Origin: Scilla litardierei
Taxonomy: Eukaryota > Streptophyta > Magnoliopsida > Asparagales > Asparagaceae
Assembly (NCBI GenBank): GCA_030789695.1
Contig: CM061138.1
Span: forward strand, 184,985,051 to 185,049,050
Reading direction: 5' to 3'
DNA: 64,000 bases
This document shows, piece by piece, positions 41,101 through 56,100 of this stretch. The notes beneath the pieces are model-generated. The model was not told where the DNA came from, searched no databases, and saw only the letters and a list, made by a program, of their open reading frames with translations. Every line of letters starts with the position of its first letter. The first letter of the stretch is position 1. The position numbers were made by a program, and so were the translations under genes.

Positions 41101-44100
41101 ATTCAATCTGCAGCATTAAGTGCAAGTTAAAGTTTTTTTCCCCAAATGCATTAATTACACTCTGCTATTCCCCAGAAACTTTCAGTCCCCAAAAAATTTC
41201 CTTTCCCAATAAACTTTCATTTTCCAAGAAATGTTTTTCCCTCCAAAACTTTCTACAGAATCTCATCTCAACCATTCATTCCTCAAGATTAAATCCAAGC
41301 CGTCTTTCTATCAACCCCTTTGTCCTAGTCAGCTTGTCCTAGTCAGTCCTAGGATTCAAAAACAGTTGTCAAATGTATAATAGATATATATATACACACA
41401 TATCTCTACATATGCATGCATATATAGGACTAAATTTTAGATGTCTTCTGTGCGATAAGAACACTCATAATGCAACTCTAAATATCAACAAGGCACTAAG
41501 GTAATTGATTCACATAACCTTGAAACATCAAGTTATGAGATTACTATGATAACTCCAAATCAAGTTACTGCTAAGGAGGAATATATTGATCTTTCTTCAC
41601 GTACAAAAGAAGAATTTGAAATTTGATCAAATATCAAAAATAAAATCATTTAATGGTGCATGAACTGCTTTCAAACATTATACATAGTGAATAATGTATA
41701 TGGCTGACAGCGCGGGAAAATTTCATGTGTTGTCGACACATAAATATATATTTCTTTTTCGAAACTTTTTTCGAGATTTGTTCTACACATCATAGATGAT
41801 CACCACACCAAAAATCAAGTAATCCAATGCTATTTGACCATCGATCGACCTATTACAAATTCAACGATTTTTCAGAAGAATAGAACTTTTTACAATGGGT
41901 GGATCGAGAGTAAAATACCACTAAGGTTCACCCATTTTTGGGGTTTTAGGGTTTAAAATGTGTACAACCCAGGAAAAAAATTTCAAAAATATATTTCTTA
42001 CAAACAAGCTAACATTGCATGAAATTTCCTGCGCAGTCAGCACATATATATAATTCTCATATATATAGATATGGCCAAAATCCTGTGCAAAAATTTTGAA
42101 CATGATTTTGGTTCAAAAAAATTTCAAGTTTTTTTCCTATGTTTAATTCATACATAAATACCATGGGGAAAATAATGGGTGAACACTAGGGGGATTTGAC
42201 CCTCGATCAAGTCATTACAAATTCAACAGTTTCATACCAATAGAACATTTCTAAGCGATCCGGTCAAGGGACAAATATGGGGAATTTTCTTGATTTATGG
42301 CAGTATGTGTACTAGCATGTGTAGAACACATTTATCAGTTTGATCATTGAGAAAAGCCCACAAAACTCTTTTTCGTGCTTTTTGCACAAAGGATTTATTG
42401 CACATGAAAATTGTCTATATGTACATACGTAGACTCTCTATTTATAATATATGAGGATTATGTATATATATCTATTATATATTTGACAACCTTTTTTGAA
42501 TTCTAGGGCTGACTAGGACAAGATAAAGAGTGGCTGGGATTTGATCTTGGAAAATAGAAGGTTGAGATGAAGCTTTGAAACCATGAATGTGAGCTTTGAA
42601 ATTTGGTCCAATTTTGAAATAAAGTGAGCTTTGAAACCATGAATATGAGCTTTGAAATTTGGTCCAGCTTTGCAAGCAGCAAGTGAACCAGTTTCGCGTT
42701 GAAGGCGCCCGCGAAATTTTTTTATGCAAATTTGTTATTCAACGTCGAAGGTGCTTGCTAAATATTTTTTGTTGTTCCGCACCGAAGACGCCTGCACCGA
42801 ATTTGTTGTTCTACTCGAATTTGTTGTTCCGCACCGAATTTTTTGTTCTGCGCCAAAGGCACCCGTGCCGCTAAATATTTTTACGTTAATTTGTTGTTCT
42901 TATAAATTTTAAAAAAAAATTTGGGGAACAAAGATTTCGCAGGGAAAAATTTTAAATGAACTGTGCCTGCGGGCACATGGTTTTTACGCTAATTTGTTGT
43001 TCCGCGCCGAAAGCGCCCGTGCCGAATTTGTTGTTCCATGTCGAAAGCGCTTGCAACGAATTTGTTGTTCTGCGCCGAAGGCGCCCGTGCCGCTAAATAT
43101 TTTTACGCTACTTTGTTATTCTTTTAAATTTTAATAATTTTTTTGGGAAACAAAAATTTCGCGGGGGGAATCTTAAATGAACCGTGCCCACGGACACGGG
43201 TTTTTAACGCTAATTTGGTGTTTCGCACCGAATGCGTCCGTGCCGAATTTGTTGTTCCACGCAGAATTTGTTGTTCTATGTCGAATGCGCCTACGCCGAA
43301 TTTATTGTTCCGCACCGAAGGCACCCATGCCGCTAAATATTTTTACGCTAATTTGTTGTTCTTTTAAATTTTAATAATTTTTTGGAGAACAAATATTTCG
43401 CGGAGGGAAATCTTAAATGAACCGTTCCTGCGGGCACGGGGTTTTTTACGCCAATTTGTTGTTCCACGCCGAATTTGTTGTTCCGTGTCGAAGGTGCATG
43501 CGCCGAATTTGTTGTTCCGCGTCAAAGGCGCCCAAACCGAAAGCGCCCGTGCCGCTAAATATTTTTATGTTAATTTATTTTTCTTTTAAATTTTATAATT
43601 TTTTGGGGAACATAGATTTCACGGTGGAAATCTTAAATGAAACGTGCCCGCGGGGGTTATGACTAGTAGACTCTATATTTATAATATATATTGATTTTTA
43701 AAATAAACTTTAGGCCACTATACTTATCTGTTTTACATGCTTCCCTACATATGTATATAACTATATATATTTACATGTTGGCATGTTTTGAGGGTAAGTC
43801 ATCAAGCATTTCATGAATTACTTCAATGATTGAAAAGATGTCATGGGCATAGAATGTGTGATAGTTATTCATATGCAGGGGTTCTGTATTAGTTTACTTT
43901 TCAGAAAATGCAAGTCTGTGGTAGTAATGCATACAGAAGCTAGCTCCCGAGTTTTCTACAAAAAGATTAAAAAGCATGGTAGATTTCTGCAATTTAGCCA
44001 AACAATAACATATTGTTAGCTGGCTAATATGACTTTTTCACCATGTTGATGGTAAATATAAAGAGTTCCAAAGTTAAAGATTAATTTGCAAAATGACAGG

Positions 44101-47100
44101 CTTCTGGTGAGAATAGTGGCCAAAGAAAGTAACCAGAAAATGACAAATGAAGACAAATGAAAACACATATATATGGATTGGTGTATGAGTACAGAATAGA
44201 ATGGTGTATTGCTAAGTATATCCAACTGTGGGCTGTAAGAAACATAAGGCAAATGAACACATGGCCATGTATATTCATAAACCCATTGTCAGGGGGTTCA
44301 CATCATATAATCACATAGATTTACATGTAAGCATTATGTGACCGTAAACATGTACATTAATGCATCATGGGCATATGCATAGTGTATGCATTGTTCATGT
44401 ACACGTACACTTATCTAAAAACATGCAGTCGATAAGAACACCAAATGCACGATGAACATTATGTGTTTATGCGTACAAGCCTGAAAGAATCAATCTAAAC
44501 TTTTTTAACCAAAGAAATTTTGAATGTGTAGGTAGAAGGTACAAGAGTACCAATAAAAGTCAATTTGAACGAGTTAGAAATACGTAATCTTGCCAACAAA
44601 GTTTTAATTTAAACATTAGAAATCAAAGAATTGCAGCAAGGATAATTAAAGTGACTAAGAAGAGATACAACCCTAGAAAGCTAGCTATCCAATAATTACA
44701 TACAGAAAAACAAAAATATTTGCCATGATCCAAATTCCGACGGCTAACCTGGCCAACCCATTGCCTGAGGCTAACAATGTGATCTCTAATTTGCTCTGGA
44801 GTGAATAGTTCAGTCAGTGATACACCTTTGATCTTTGGTTTTCCAGATTTACTTCCAACTAAAGGGTCAGCTTGTGTGACATTTGTTTCCTGTTTAACTT
44901 CTTCCTTATCTTGATCAACCTCTTTCTCAACCAGGACAGTTTCTTCTTTTGCATGATCATCAATTTCATTTAGGAGAAGAGGTCCAACATCCTGCCTCGC
45001 ATCATGCAGATTCTTCGAAAGATCATCTTCCGAGTCACCAAACATGTGAAAATGTCCTTTCCCAGATCCCATTGACGAATCAATCTTCGCTTCTACAACC
45101 TCGGACTTAGAAGGGATAATTAATTCAACTTGTTCAGAGCATTGGTTCTGTCTATCCATGGAAGGATTAGGTAGGTTTGCGAAAGGAAAAGATGCGGGAG
45201 ATGCTTCTTTCTTGGGGACAACTGGAGGGAATGAATGCTGAGCCTTCAAGCGTTTTGGGGATGATTCAGGAATATCAGGCATTTCAATAGATGCCGAGCC
45301 ATTCTTACTAATCAAACTATTACTGCTTGTTGTTCGGATGGTATTCCACGACTCATTTCTCTGAAGTTCTACAACAGCATTGGAAAGTGGAAATTTCCGT
45401 GGTTTACGATGGGAGGCAACAAATGTGCGCACAGGAATGCAAACTGGACAAGCTTCAACTCTGCAATTACCATAGTGCCAAAGAAGTTGTTTGGACTGAA
45501 AACAGCGAGGGAACCCACATTGTTGTGAGTTGCACCTGTCCATGTGCAACCATAACTTTTGAACTTTTATGCAGTTAACTTCTCGGCATAGCCCTTCCGG
45601 AGCTGAACATCTACGAGAATGAAGCAAAAAAAGTAACCACCTCTTTTGATTGTGATAATTCCTTTTCTGTGTGGGGTTTAGTCCACAAGTCACTCCACTT
45701 GATGACTGTGGCATCCCAACACTTTGCATTGCAGAAACATGACCAGGCATACAACCCTCTGAAGATATTTGGGGTTGTTGGGCTTCACCAAGTCCATTAA
45801 TTCTTTGGTGAAATTCCTCCTGTAACTGCTGCTCAAATAGTAAATTATCTGTCACTTGGGATTTTTGTTGCAGTTGAGGGCGCCACTGCTGCTGCTGGAG
45901 TGCATCAGATTGTGATACATTTAAGAGATGGCTAAAATCGCTTTGAGATTCAGTAGCTTGCTGCCCATGCAGCATATGCTGTGAATTCTGTGAAAATGAC
46001 GTTTGAAAGTCATGAGAACCAGAAAACTGACCAAGAAACTGAGCATCTTTGGAGAGATTGCTGGTAGCTGTAGTATGCTGGTATTGGTTTTGAACATCTG
46101 ATAAGTGAAGTTGCTGGGTTGCCTGCGGGAGCAATTCATCAAAGGTTTCGATACCATGCTCTTGTATCGTCTGTATCGTCGGTCCTCCAAAATTAGATGA
46201 TGTTGAAGACTGTCTTAAGCTATCAGTCTTGGCAAGAAGTTGCTGGTTGTGCGGATCTTGTGAATGTTGCTGTTGCTGTTGCTGACCAAGTTTTTCATAA
46301 GGTTGATGAGGCTGTGGAAATTGCTGATGCTGGAAATGTTGCATTGATTGATGTGAATGCAGTAAATGTTCTTGTGATGTCTGCGATGTTTGGAAATTCA
46401 TATGTTGTGAACAATCAAACATTTGAGGCTTAACTTGGGAAGTTTGTTGTGATGACTGCAAGCCAGTATGCTGAGATAACAAGGGCTGGTTTGTTTTTGG
46501 TTTTGAATGCAAGCTCATGGAATTTATTTTTTGGCTGTTGTTGACTGCAGATACAAAAGATGAAGCAACACCATACAAGTTTCTCGGATATGATAGATCA
46601 GTTGCATTTGGATAGCCATGACCTGCAATAGGTAGCAAATGCGGCGACAATGATGCTGTAAAAGAGAATGAAACCAATTTCAGTAACTGAAGTAACAGAC
46701 AAAAGGTAAGCAACTAAAAAAAAGGTGAACAAACAAGGAGACGCCCATAGGTGATTAATTAACAAGCATGCATGCGACTGTGAGCCATAGACTACAAGTA
46801 TGATAAAAGAGGTTACTTGGTACTGCTTGTTGGTGATGCTGCCTGTCAAAATGTTGTAGAGCTTTCGGCGAACTGCCATAACTAGCAGCACTGGAGTATC
46901 CCTCCGCTCCTTCAAGCCCACTCATTGCCTGCAAGCTACTCCCACTTAAACCTAAACCACCACTTATAACTCCATTCGGGAGCCCATATGTGGATGTCTT
47001 GTGTTGCATATTCGACCTCATTCCAACTCCTCTTTGACCCCCAAGGCTCTGCAGTATACGGCTATTTTGACTTCCAGCATATTGCTTTTGCTGTGGTTGC

Positions 47101-50100
47101 TGCGAGACCATATTGGAATCAAAGCTGGACAATCCACCCCCATGTGAGTAGTCAGAGTTTACGGACATCGGCTGTGGGTTATTCAATCCAGGAGTTGGAA
47201 TCATCTGACTAGATTCTTGTGCTATGCCTGAAGACGGCATCATACTGCTTCCACCAGAACCATGAGCAACATTAGCAGGTGATTGTCTATACCCATTTGT
47301 ATTGGGTCCTGCAAAAGAGTATTACAATCACTGCTGACCAACTGTTATGAGTAAGTATAAGCCAATAAGAATGCACAGTTACAATTACCATTAGATGCAT
47401 TAAACGAGGCAATGCTCCCAACACCAATCGACCCATTTGCAGCAGGTAACAAGCTCCCTGTGCTCGTGGGCTGTACCACCATGCTAGGACCACTTGTATT
47501 TCTCATAGAGTTGTCCACAGACATCGCTGAGTTTAGACTGTTGCCACTATGGAGCATACCTGGTGTTGGTATCATTGTATTAATGGCAGAGGAAGATGAT
47601 AACTGATGAGACGCCTGTTGGTTGTTGCTATGTGTAGTCCTCAATATAGCCTGTAGTTGCTGATCAATTTTTGCCCTCGTCATGTTCATATAATCTTCCT
47701 GATAACAAATCAAAAACAATACTAAGTATGCTTCAGATACAACATAAAGGTAAGAACAAATACGGCAAGAGTACTAAACCTTTGAGGCAGCATCCTTAAA
47801 TATGCACTCCTCCAATTTCTTAACAAGATCTGGTAACCTGTGTGCCCATTCCGCATATGGGTTACACTTGTTTTTAAGGAGAGAACTACTGTTGGAAAAA
47901 AAAAGACAAGAACATCAAGATGTTGCAAGATTATTGGGAATAAGAAATAGTATAAAGGGCAGAGATGAATGGAAAAGTGAGTGTTCATCAGAAGGTAACC
48001 ATTTTAACATAAATGGATATTTAAAAAATTAATTACAAAAGTAATCAAAGACTCATTGCACATGTGAGATGTTGTGTGGAAGTGATGAGAAATCTATGGT
48101 TTGAGAGAATAAAAATGGAATTTGTATATATTTGAGAAAAGGAAAGACAAGATATGGGTTTCTTTCAAGAGAAAACCAACTCTCTAAGCTTTAGATCTAA
48201 GAGACAAAGCTTAATCGCATATAGACTAGGGTTTACTCTGTACTTTAGGATTTTCTTCTCAAAATAAGCATAAAGCCCATAACTTCTCTTCCCAAAACAT
48301 AAGAATGACAAATCTGTCCGAAATTACAAATAACCCCCTGAAACCCAAAATTTACAAAAATGACCCTGGGCTAGTTAGCCACTCCATGATTTACCCCGCA
48401 CAGCCTCCTCTAATAGGTGATGATCTTATAGTTACTCCCCCAAAAAACCACATTGTCCTTAAGGTGGAACTCTAAAAACTGATGCGCAAGAACTCTATAA
48501 GGTTCCCACGAGGTCTTATGCTCTGAAAGGTCGTGCCATCTGATCAGCACCTACCTGGCCCCTGAACTTTCCTGACGAATCCCCTTCAACTCGGCTGGCT
48601 CCAAAAATACCTACATATCATCTGTCGGAGTCTGTGGTAGTGAAGAAGAAGGGGTGTTGTGTCCGATAACCCGGCGAAGCTGTGAAACATGAAAAACTAG
48701 GTGGATGACGGACTCGGTGGCAATCTCAGCATATACGCCACCTAACCAATCCTAGAATCAACCTCATAAGGACCAAAGTAACATAGTGACATCTTCTCGT
48801 TCCTCCGGTGCGCCAACGAACACTGCTAATATAGTCATAACTTCAAATAAACCATGTCTCCCACCTCAAAATGCATGTCCCTCATGTGACCATAAGCCTG
48901 GGCCTTTATAAGCTGCTAGGCTCTCGTCAAGTGGAGCTTCAGCTCCTCCTGTATTTGGTCCCTCTCCTCCAAATACTGCTCCTCCCGAGAGATTGGCGTG
49001 GAGCTGTTACCGTAGTGAAGCAGATGTGGAGGAGCCTACCCATACAAAACTCGAAAGGGAGTGGTCTGACCAGCCGTGTGAAAAGATGTATTGTGCAGCC
49101 ATTCCGCTCACTCCTTCGGGGTCTCTAAAATAAAGCGGCGCGATATGTCTTGATGCTCCTATTGACAACCTTGTCTAGCCGTCCGTCTGTGGATGGTAGG
49201 CGGTGCTCCTCTTTAACCGTGTCCATTACATCTTGGACAATTCCTTTCAGAAGTGGCCAAGGAAGTCCTTATCCCGATCGGTCACAATGTATCCCGGAAT
49301 CCCATGCAATCTCACTATCACCTTTATGAATGATGTTGCCATTGTCATCGCGGTATAAGGGTGTCGGAGCGCTACGAAGTAGGCATACTTGATGAGCCTA
49401 TCAACTACCACCATGATGACTGAATACCATTCAGACTTTGGTAGACCATCAATAAAGTCCATAATGACCTCATCACAGACCCGATCTGGCAAAAAGAGTG
49501 GTTGTAAACTCTCAGGAGCTGTCGCCATGTATTTGTAACACAGACAGGCGTCGCATTTTGCCACCATCTCTGCAACATTATTCCTCATCCCCTACCAAAA
49601 AAGCTCTCTAGATAGGTGCTGATAGGTCTTGAGTACCCCAGAGAGGCATCCCACTACGCTCCCGTGAACCTCCAATAGTAAGCTCGAAATATGAGCAAAA
49701 CTCCTACAAGAGACGATGCACCTTTAACGAATACCATGGATGTGCTGCCGGGTCCTGTATTAGTGCAGACCGAATCTTCGCCAGACCTCCATCCTCCTTG
49801 ATCTCCCAAAATAAGGGCTCCCAATCGAGTACGATCTGCACCGATAAGACAGCTGTCTATGAATATGCCCCTCTCCATGATAGTGCATAAGGCGCATTGT
49901 TCTCCAACCATGGCCGGTACTAGATCTCAAAGTTATATCCCAACAACTTGGACAACCACCGATGATGCTCATCAGTTACCATCCGCTACTCCAGAAGGTA
50001 TTTGAGGCTCTTCTGATCTATTCTTGCTATGAAACGCCGACCTAATAGATAGTATCTGATGTGAACCAGCCCATCAACTTACAAAATGAAAACCTAATTT

Positions 50101-53100
50101 TGAATGAAGGCCCAATGACAAGAGAAGCTAAAAAGAATGCAAGATGCAATTAGAGCCCAAGTAGAAGCGTTGCTGGCCCAAGAAAGTTGTGCTCATAAAG
50201 ATGCCTTAGTCATGCTAATCCAAGCCCAAGAAACTTACAGCCAATAATCTGAATGCATCCATGGGGGAAGATCAAGAGTCATGTGGCCATAAATCTGAAT
50301 GCATTCAAGGGGGGAAGATCAAGATTCATGTGCAACAATAAATCTAAATTCATGTGGAAAGATCAAGAGTCAATTGCATCCAATAAATCTGAATTCATGG
50401 GGGAAGCTGAAGAGTCGAATGCAACAACCACCATTAAATCTGAATTCATTGGGGAGATCTAGAGCCAAGAAGCATAAACTTATGAATTATAAATGTAATT
50501 TTCGTGCATGGCATTAGGCTCATAATTTCATGTTGTCTTTTGGTCTTCCATATGTCACATTTATGTCTTTTACTTATTCCAGGTCATTATGATGACTAAT
50601 GGGCTACCAAAAGCCATTAGTTGTCCTTAATTAGAGTCTTTTAAGCTTCCAAGCTCTACCTATAAATAAAGCATGTAATCCTTTGTAACAAGCATCAATT
50701 AATCAGATTATCATTTCAAAATTTGAGTGTTTTCTCATATTGTGTAAGTTTAAATCTTCTTTAGCTTTTGTGAAACCTTGCCTTGTTAATCTTCCATATA
50801 AGATTGGTGATCCAAATTCGCAAAAGCCCCCAATTCATGCTGTGTGGATTGGTTAAGCTCGTGTTTGTGGTTAGGCAAGTGGTCTAAGTAGCAGGTCGCG
50901 TTCCTATAAACGTTGGTTGGCTATTTGCATTTGTCAGGTCAGTGAACCATCTTTATCTAGAGCTTATCACTCCCTTTTTCCTTTCTCCAATTCTGGAGTG
51001 TGTGTGCTCATATCTTTCTTTTTAAGTTTGTTTCGAGTTCCTTATATAACCTCCGCCGTGAATATCGGACCACCTCCTGGCTTCATATCATTTGGTATCA
51101 AAGCATCATGTTGACACGGTAGGTTTCTTTCAATCATTTCAATGCTTCAAAAAAAATTTCTGTATCAAAATTTTCATTTCCTCTATTTCTGCAAAAAAGA
51201 AACTTCTCCAAAACCTCAAAATAATTCCAAATCACCTTGATTTTATCTTTAGTGTGCAAGACTTTTGTTTCATCTTCCTGTTTTAGCGAGCTATTATTCT
51301 TATATCATTCAAAAGTCAAATCTGTTTGTTGTTTTTTATACAAATAAAGCACGCAAGAAAAAAGAAAAAAATCAGGGAAAGCCAAAAGCAAAAAAAAGTA
51401 AAGCTTGGCAAAAAAACGAGAGAAAAACAACATTGGTGTTCAATTCAGTTCTTACATTCTATTATCTTACAAATTTAATAGCTCATATTGTTGTATTATT
51501 GTCTTGCACTACTAAGAAATTCCCTTCTTTTCATTGAATCCCTACTTTAGACCTAATCCTACTTTAGGCCTAAACATATCCATTATTCACAATTTTACCA
51601 ACCACCACTATATACTTGGTTGAAGTGAGTAATTGGCATTATTGGATCACTCAACAAGGATTTGGGTTGCATACGAGCTAAGGACAGATTCTGAGGGAAT
51701 TGTGAGTTGGTGAGATTATCAAGAGTGTATTTTTTTTCTTTCACTAACATGGCAGGAAATCCAGAAGATACTACACAACATGGAGAATCATCTTTTCACA
51801 TGCAAGCATTAGTGAGCCATCTTAGAGATTGTTTGACAGAAAGCTAGAACGAATCCATGAACGATTAGATCAATAGGACAATCAAGCTTCTACACAACAA
51901 AATCCTCCAAACAATCAAGAACAACCTCATGGAGATACGGAGAGATGTGGATGAATTTGAAGATCACCAGCCAAGAAGGAGATTCCATCGTGATGAACAA
52001 AGGAGGCATAGAAACTGAGGAGACAACATTGGTGGAATTAAAATCAAAGTTCCTTCATTTCAAGGCAAAAATTTCAAGGCAAAAATGATCTTGATGCGTA
52101 TTTGGAGTGGGAAATGCATGTTGAGCAAATTTTCTCATGTCATGACTACTCTGAAGGTAACAATGTGAAACTTGCAGCTCTTGAGTTTACTGATTATGCT
52201 CTTGTTTGGTGGGATCAGGTGCAAAAGGATAAAGAACGACATGTAGAACGTCCCATTAGAACTTGGACGGAAATGAAATCAACCATGAGAAGGAGGTTTA
52301 TTCCATCTTATTATCATAGGGAACTTCATCACAGACTGCAACGACTCAATCAAGGCTCTAAGAGTGTAGATGAGTATCACAAAGAGATGGAGATTGCCAT
52401 GATTCGAGCAAATGTGGTGGAGGACAGAGAAGCAACAATGGCTCGTTTCTTACATGGCCTTAATCATGATATTGCTGATGCTATGGAGACGTACCACTAT
52501 GTAGAGCTTCAGGAGATGGTCCACCAAGCCATCAAGGTAGAACAATAACTGAAGAGGAGAAATGTTGCAAGGAAGTGCTCTAATTCATTTAGCCTTTGGA
52601 AGGCCAGTTCAAAGAGAGATACTCCATCTAGTTCGAATGAGAATACTTCGAAGAAAGTTGAGAAGACGGTTGATATTCCAAAGAAGACGCAAACTAAAGT
52701 AAATACTTCTAAAAGTCGTGACATAAGATGCTTCAAATGCCAAGGGAGAGGACACATTTCTAGCGAGTGCCCTAACAAGCGCACTATGATCATCAATAAC
52801 CATGGTGACTGTGAGACTGAAGAAGCAGAATCTGATGAAGAAGATGAGATGTTGCTTGAAGATGATGACGGAGAAATTGCTGCCGAAGGAGAATTTCATG
52901 TGACTAGAAGAGCACGTAGCATTCAAATGAAGGAGGAAGAGAACAACCAAAGAGAGAACTTGTTCCACACACGCTGCATAGTCCAAGGGAAAGTATGCAG
53001 TGTAATCATAGATGGAGGAAATTGCAGCAATGTAGCAAGTGCTGAATTAGTGGAGAAGTTGAGTCTTCCAACCTTCAAGCATTGACTACCCTACAAGCTA

Positions 53101-56100
53101 CAATGGCTCAACGAATGTGGAGAGTTGAAGGTAACAAAACAAGTCACAATCCTATTTTCTATTGGCAAATATAGAGATGAAATAATCTGTGACGTTGTTT
53201 CCATGAAAGCATGTCATCTCTTGTTGGACAGACCGTGGCAGTTTAATCGTCGGGTAACACATGACGGGTACTTAAACTATTATTCTTTTGTACTTCGAGG
53301 GGAGTCAATAACTCTCCTTCCATTATCCCCAAAACAAATACTGGAAGACCAAATAAAGAGAGAAAAGAAAAGAGAAAGTGAGAAAGGAAAAATGATTCAA
53401 CAAGTAGAGAGTAAAAATGAGAGTGAGAAAAAGATGGAGGAGTTGAGTGAAGAAAAAGAGAGTAAACTGAGAGAGAATTCAAAAAGAAAAGGAGAGAAAA
53501 GAGAAAAAGGAGCGAAGAGTTTTCTAGTGGCAGAAGTAAGTAAGATTAAGCAAGCCTTGTTTTCTCTACAAAACCTCCAAGTACTTGTGTACAACTAATG
53601 ATTTAACCTCTGCTTTGTCTAGTGTTGTTTTATCTCTTTTGCAGGAATATGAAGGTGTCTTTCCTGATGAGATACCACCAGGATTGCCACCAATTAGAGG
53701 CATACGGCATCAGATTGATCTTATTCCTGGAGCATCTTTGCCTAATCGTCCAGCATACCGCACTAATCCCGAAGATACTAAGGAGATTCAAAGGCAAGTT
53801 CAAGAGTTGATGAGCAAGGGATACGTGAGAAAGAGCATCAGTCCTTGTGTGCAATTCCGGTATTGCTTGTACCCAAGAAAGATGGTACATGGAGAATGTG
53901 CGTTGATTACAGAGCCATTAACAACATCACGGTAAGATATCGTCATCCTATTCCTAGGTTAGATGATATGCTAGATGAATTATCTGGGTCAACTATCTTC
54001 TCTAAAATTGACTTAAAAAGTGGTTATCATCAAATAAGAATGAAAGAAGGAGATGAATAGAAAGTGGCATTTAAGACTAAACATGGATTGTATGAATGGT
54101 TAGTTATGCCTTTTGGGTTAACTAATGCATCTAGCACATTCATGATATTAATGAATCATGTCTTCTGTGCCTACATTGGAAAATTCATGGTTGTTTACGT
54201 TGATGATATCCTTGTGTATAGCAGAACCTTGGATGAACACGTGGAACACCTAAGACAAATTCTAGAGGTTCTAAGAAAGGAGAAATTGTTTGGCCATTTG
54301 AAAAAGTGTGATTTTTGCACAGATAAAATTGTTTTTCTTGACTTTGTTGTTAGTAGCACAGGTGTTGCAGTGGATGAAAAGAAGATTAAAGCAATCCAAG
54401 ATTGATCAACCCCTACAACTGTTGGACAAGTTAGGAGTTTTTATGGACTTGCAAGCTTTTACAGAAGGTTTGTGAAGGATTTTAGTACACTGGCAGCACC
54501 ATTGAATGAATTGACCAATAAGGATGTCCAATTCAAACGGGGAGAAGCTCAAGAGAAAGCATTCCAAATCCTTAAAGAGAAGCTAACTCAAGCACCTTTA
54601 CTGGCACTTCCTGTTTTTGGTAAGACTTTTGAAATTGAATGGGATGCTAGTGGGATTGGCATAGGAGGTGTTCTCATGAAGGAAGGTAAACGTATTGCAT
54701 ATTTCAGTGAAAAGCTAAATGGCCACACTCTTAACTATCCTACATATGATAAAGAATTATATGCATTAGTTAGAATGTTAGAAACTTGGCAACACTACTT
54801 ATGGCCTAAGGAGTTTGTCATTCATTCTGATCATGAAGCATTAAAGCATATTAAGAGTCAAAGCAAACTGAATAGGAGGCATACAAAGTGGATTGCATTC
54901 ATTAAATCATTTCCATATGTGATTAAGCACAAGAAAGGTAAAGAAAATATTGTTGGTGATGCTTTATCACGTAGGTATGTTCTTTCCATGTTAGATGCTA
55001 AGATTCTTGGTTTTGAGCTTATTAAAGAATTGTATACTGATGATGTTGATTTTGGGGAAGCTTTTAGTCACTACAAATCAGGTATAGGTTGGGACAAATT
55101 TTATTTGCATGATGGCTTCTTTTTTCGAATCGATAAACTTTGCATTTCGAATTGCTCATTGCGTGTGCTATTAATGAAAGAATCACATTCTGCTGGTCTC
55201 ATGGGAAATTTTGACATTGCTAAAACTTTAGGCATTCTGAATGAACATTTTTATTGGCCTAGAATGCATAGAGCTGTTGAGAAATTTGTGGGAAGATGCA
55301 ATATGTCATAAGGCAAAATCTAAAGTAAATCCACATGGATTATACACCCCCTTGTCTATTCCTAGTACCCCCTGGGAAGATGTCTCAATGAACTTTGTTG
55401 TAGGATTACCTAGGTCCAAAGGAGCAAGCGACTCTATTTTTGTTGTGGTGGACAGATTTTCTAAAATGGTACACTTCATTGCATGTCATAAAGTTGATGA
55501 TGCTTCTAACATTGCTAATTTGTTCTTCAGGGAAGTTGTGAGGCTGCATGGAATTCCAAGAACCATTGTGTCAGATCGAGATGCCAAATTCTTAAGCTAT
55601 TTCTGGAAGACTTTATGGGGCAAGCTTGGGACAAAATTATTGTTTTCTACTACTTGTCATCCACAAACTGATGGACAAACTAAAGTTGTGAATAGGACAC
55701 TATCGTCTTTGTTAAGAACAATCATCAAGCAGAACTTGAAGAACTGGGAGGAGTGTCTACCACATGTGGAGTTTGCTTATAATAAGGCTGTTCATTCCAC
55801 TACTAAGTTCTCACCCTTTGAAATTGTTTATGGATTTAATCCTATTGCACCTATTGACTTGATTCCTCTACCTTTGCAGGAAAGAGCTATATGGATGGAA
55901 AGAAGCGTGCTTGATCCATGAAAAGGCGCATCAGAATATCGAAAGAATGACTCAAAAGTATACAGATCGTGCTAACAAAGGAAGAAAGCGGGTGATTTAT
56001 GAGCCAGGAGATTTGGTGTGGCTACATCTTAAGAAAGAAAGGTTTCCTGATAAAAGGAAGTCCAAACTCATGCCTAGAGGAGATGGACCTTTTCGAGTCC

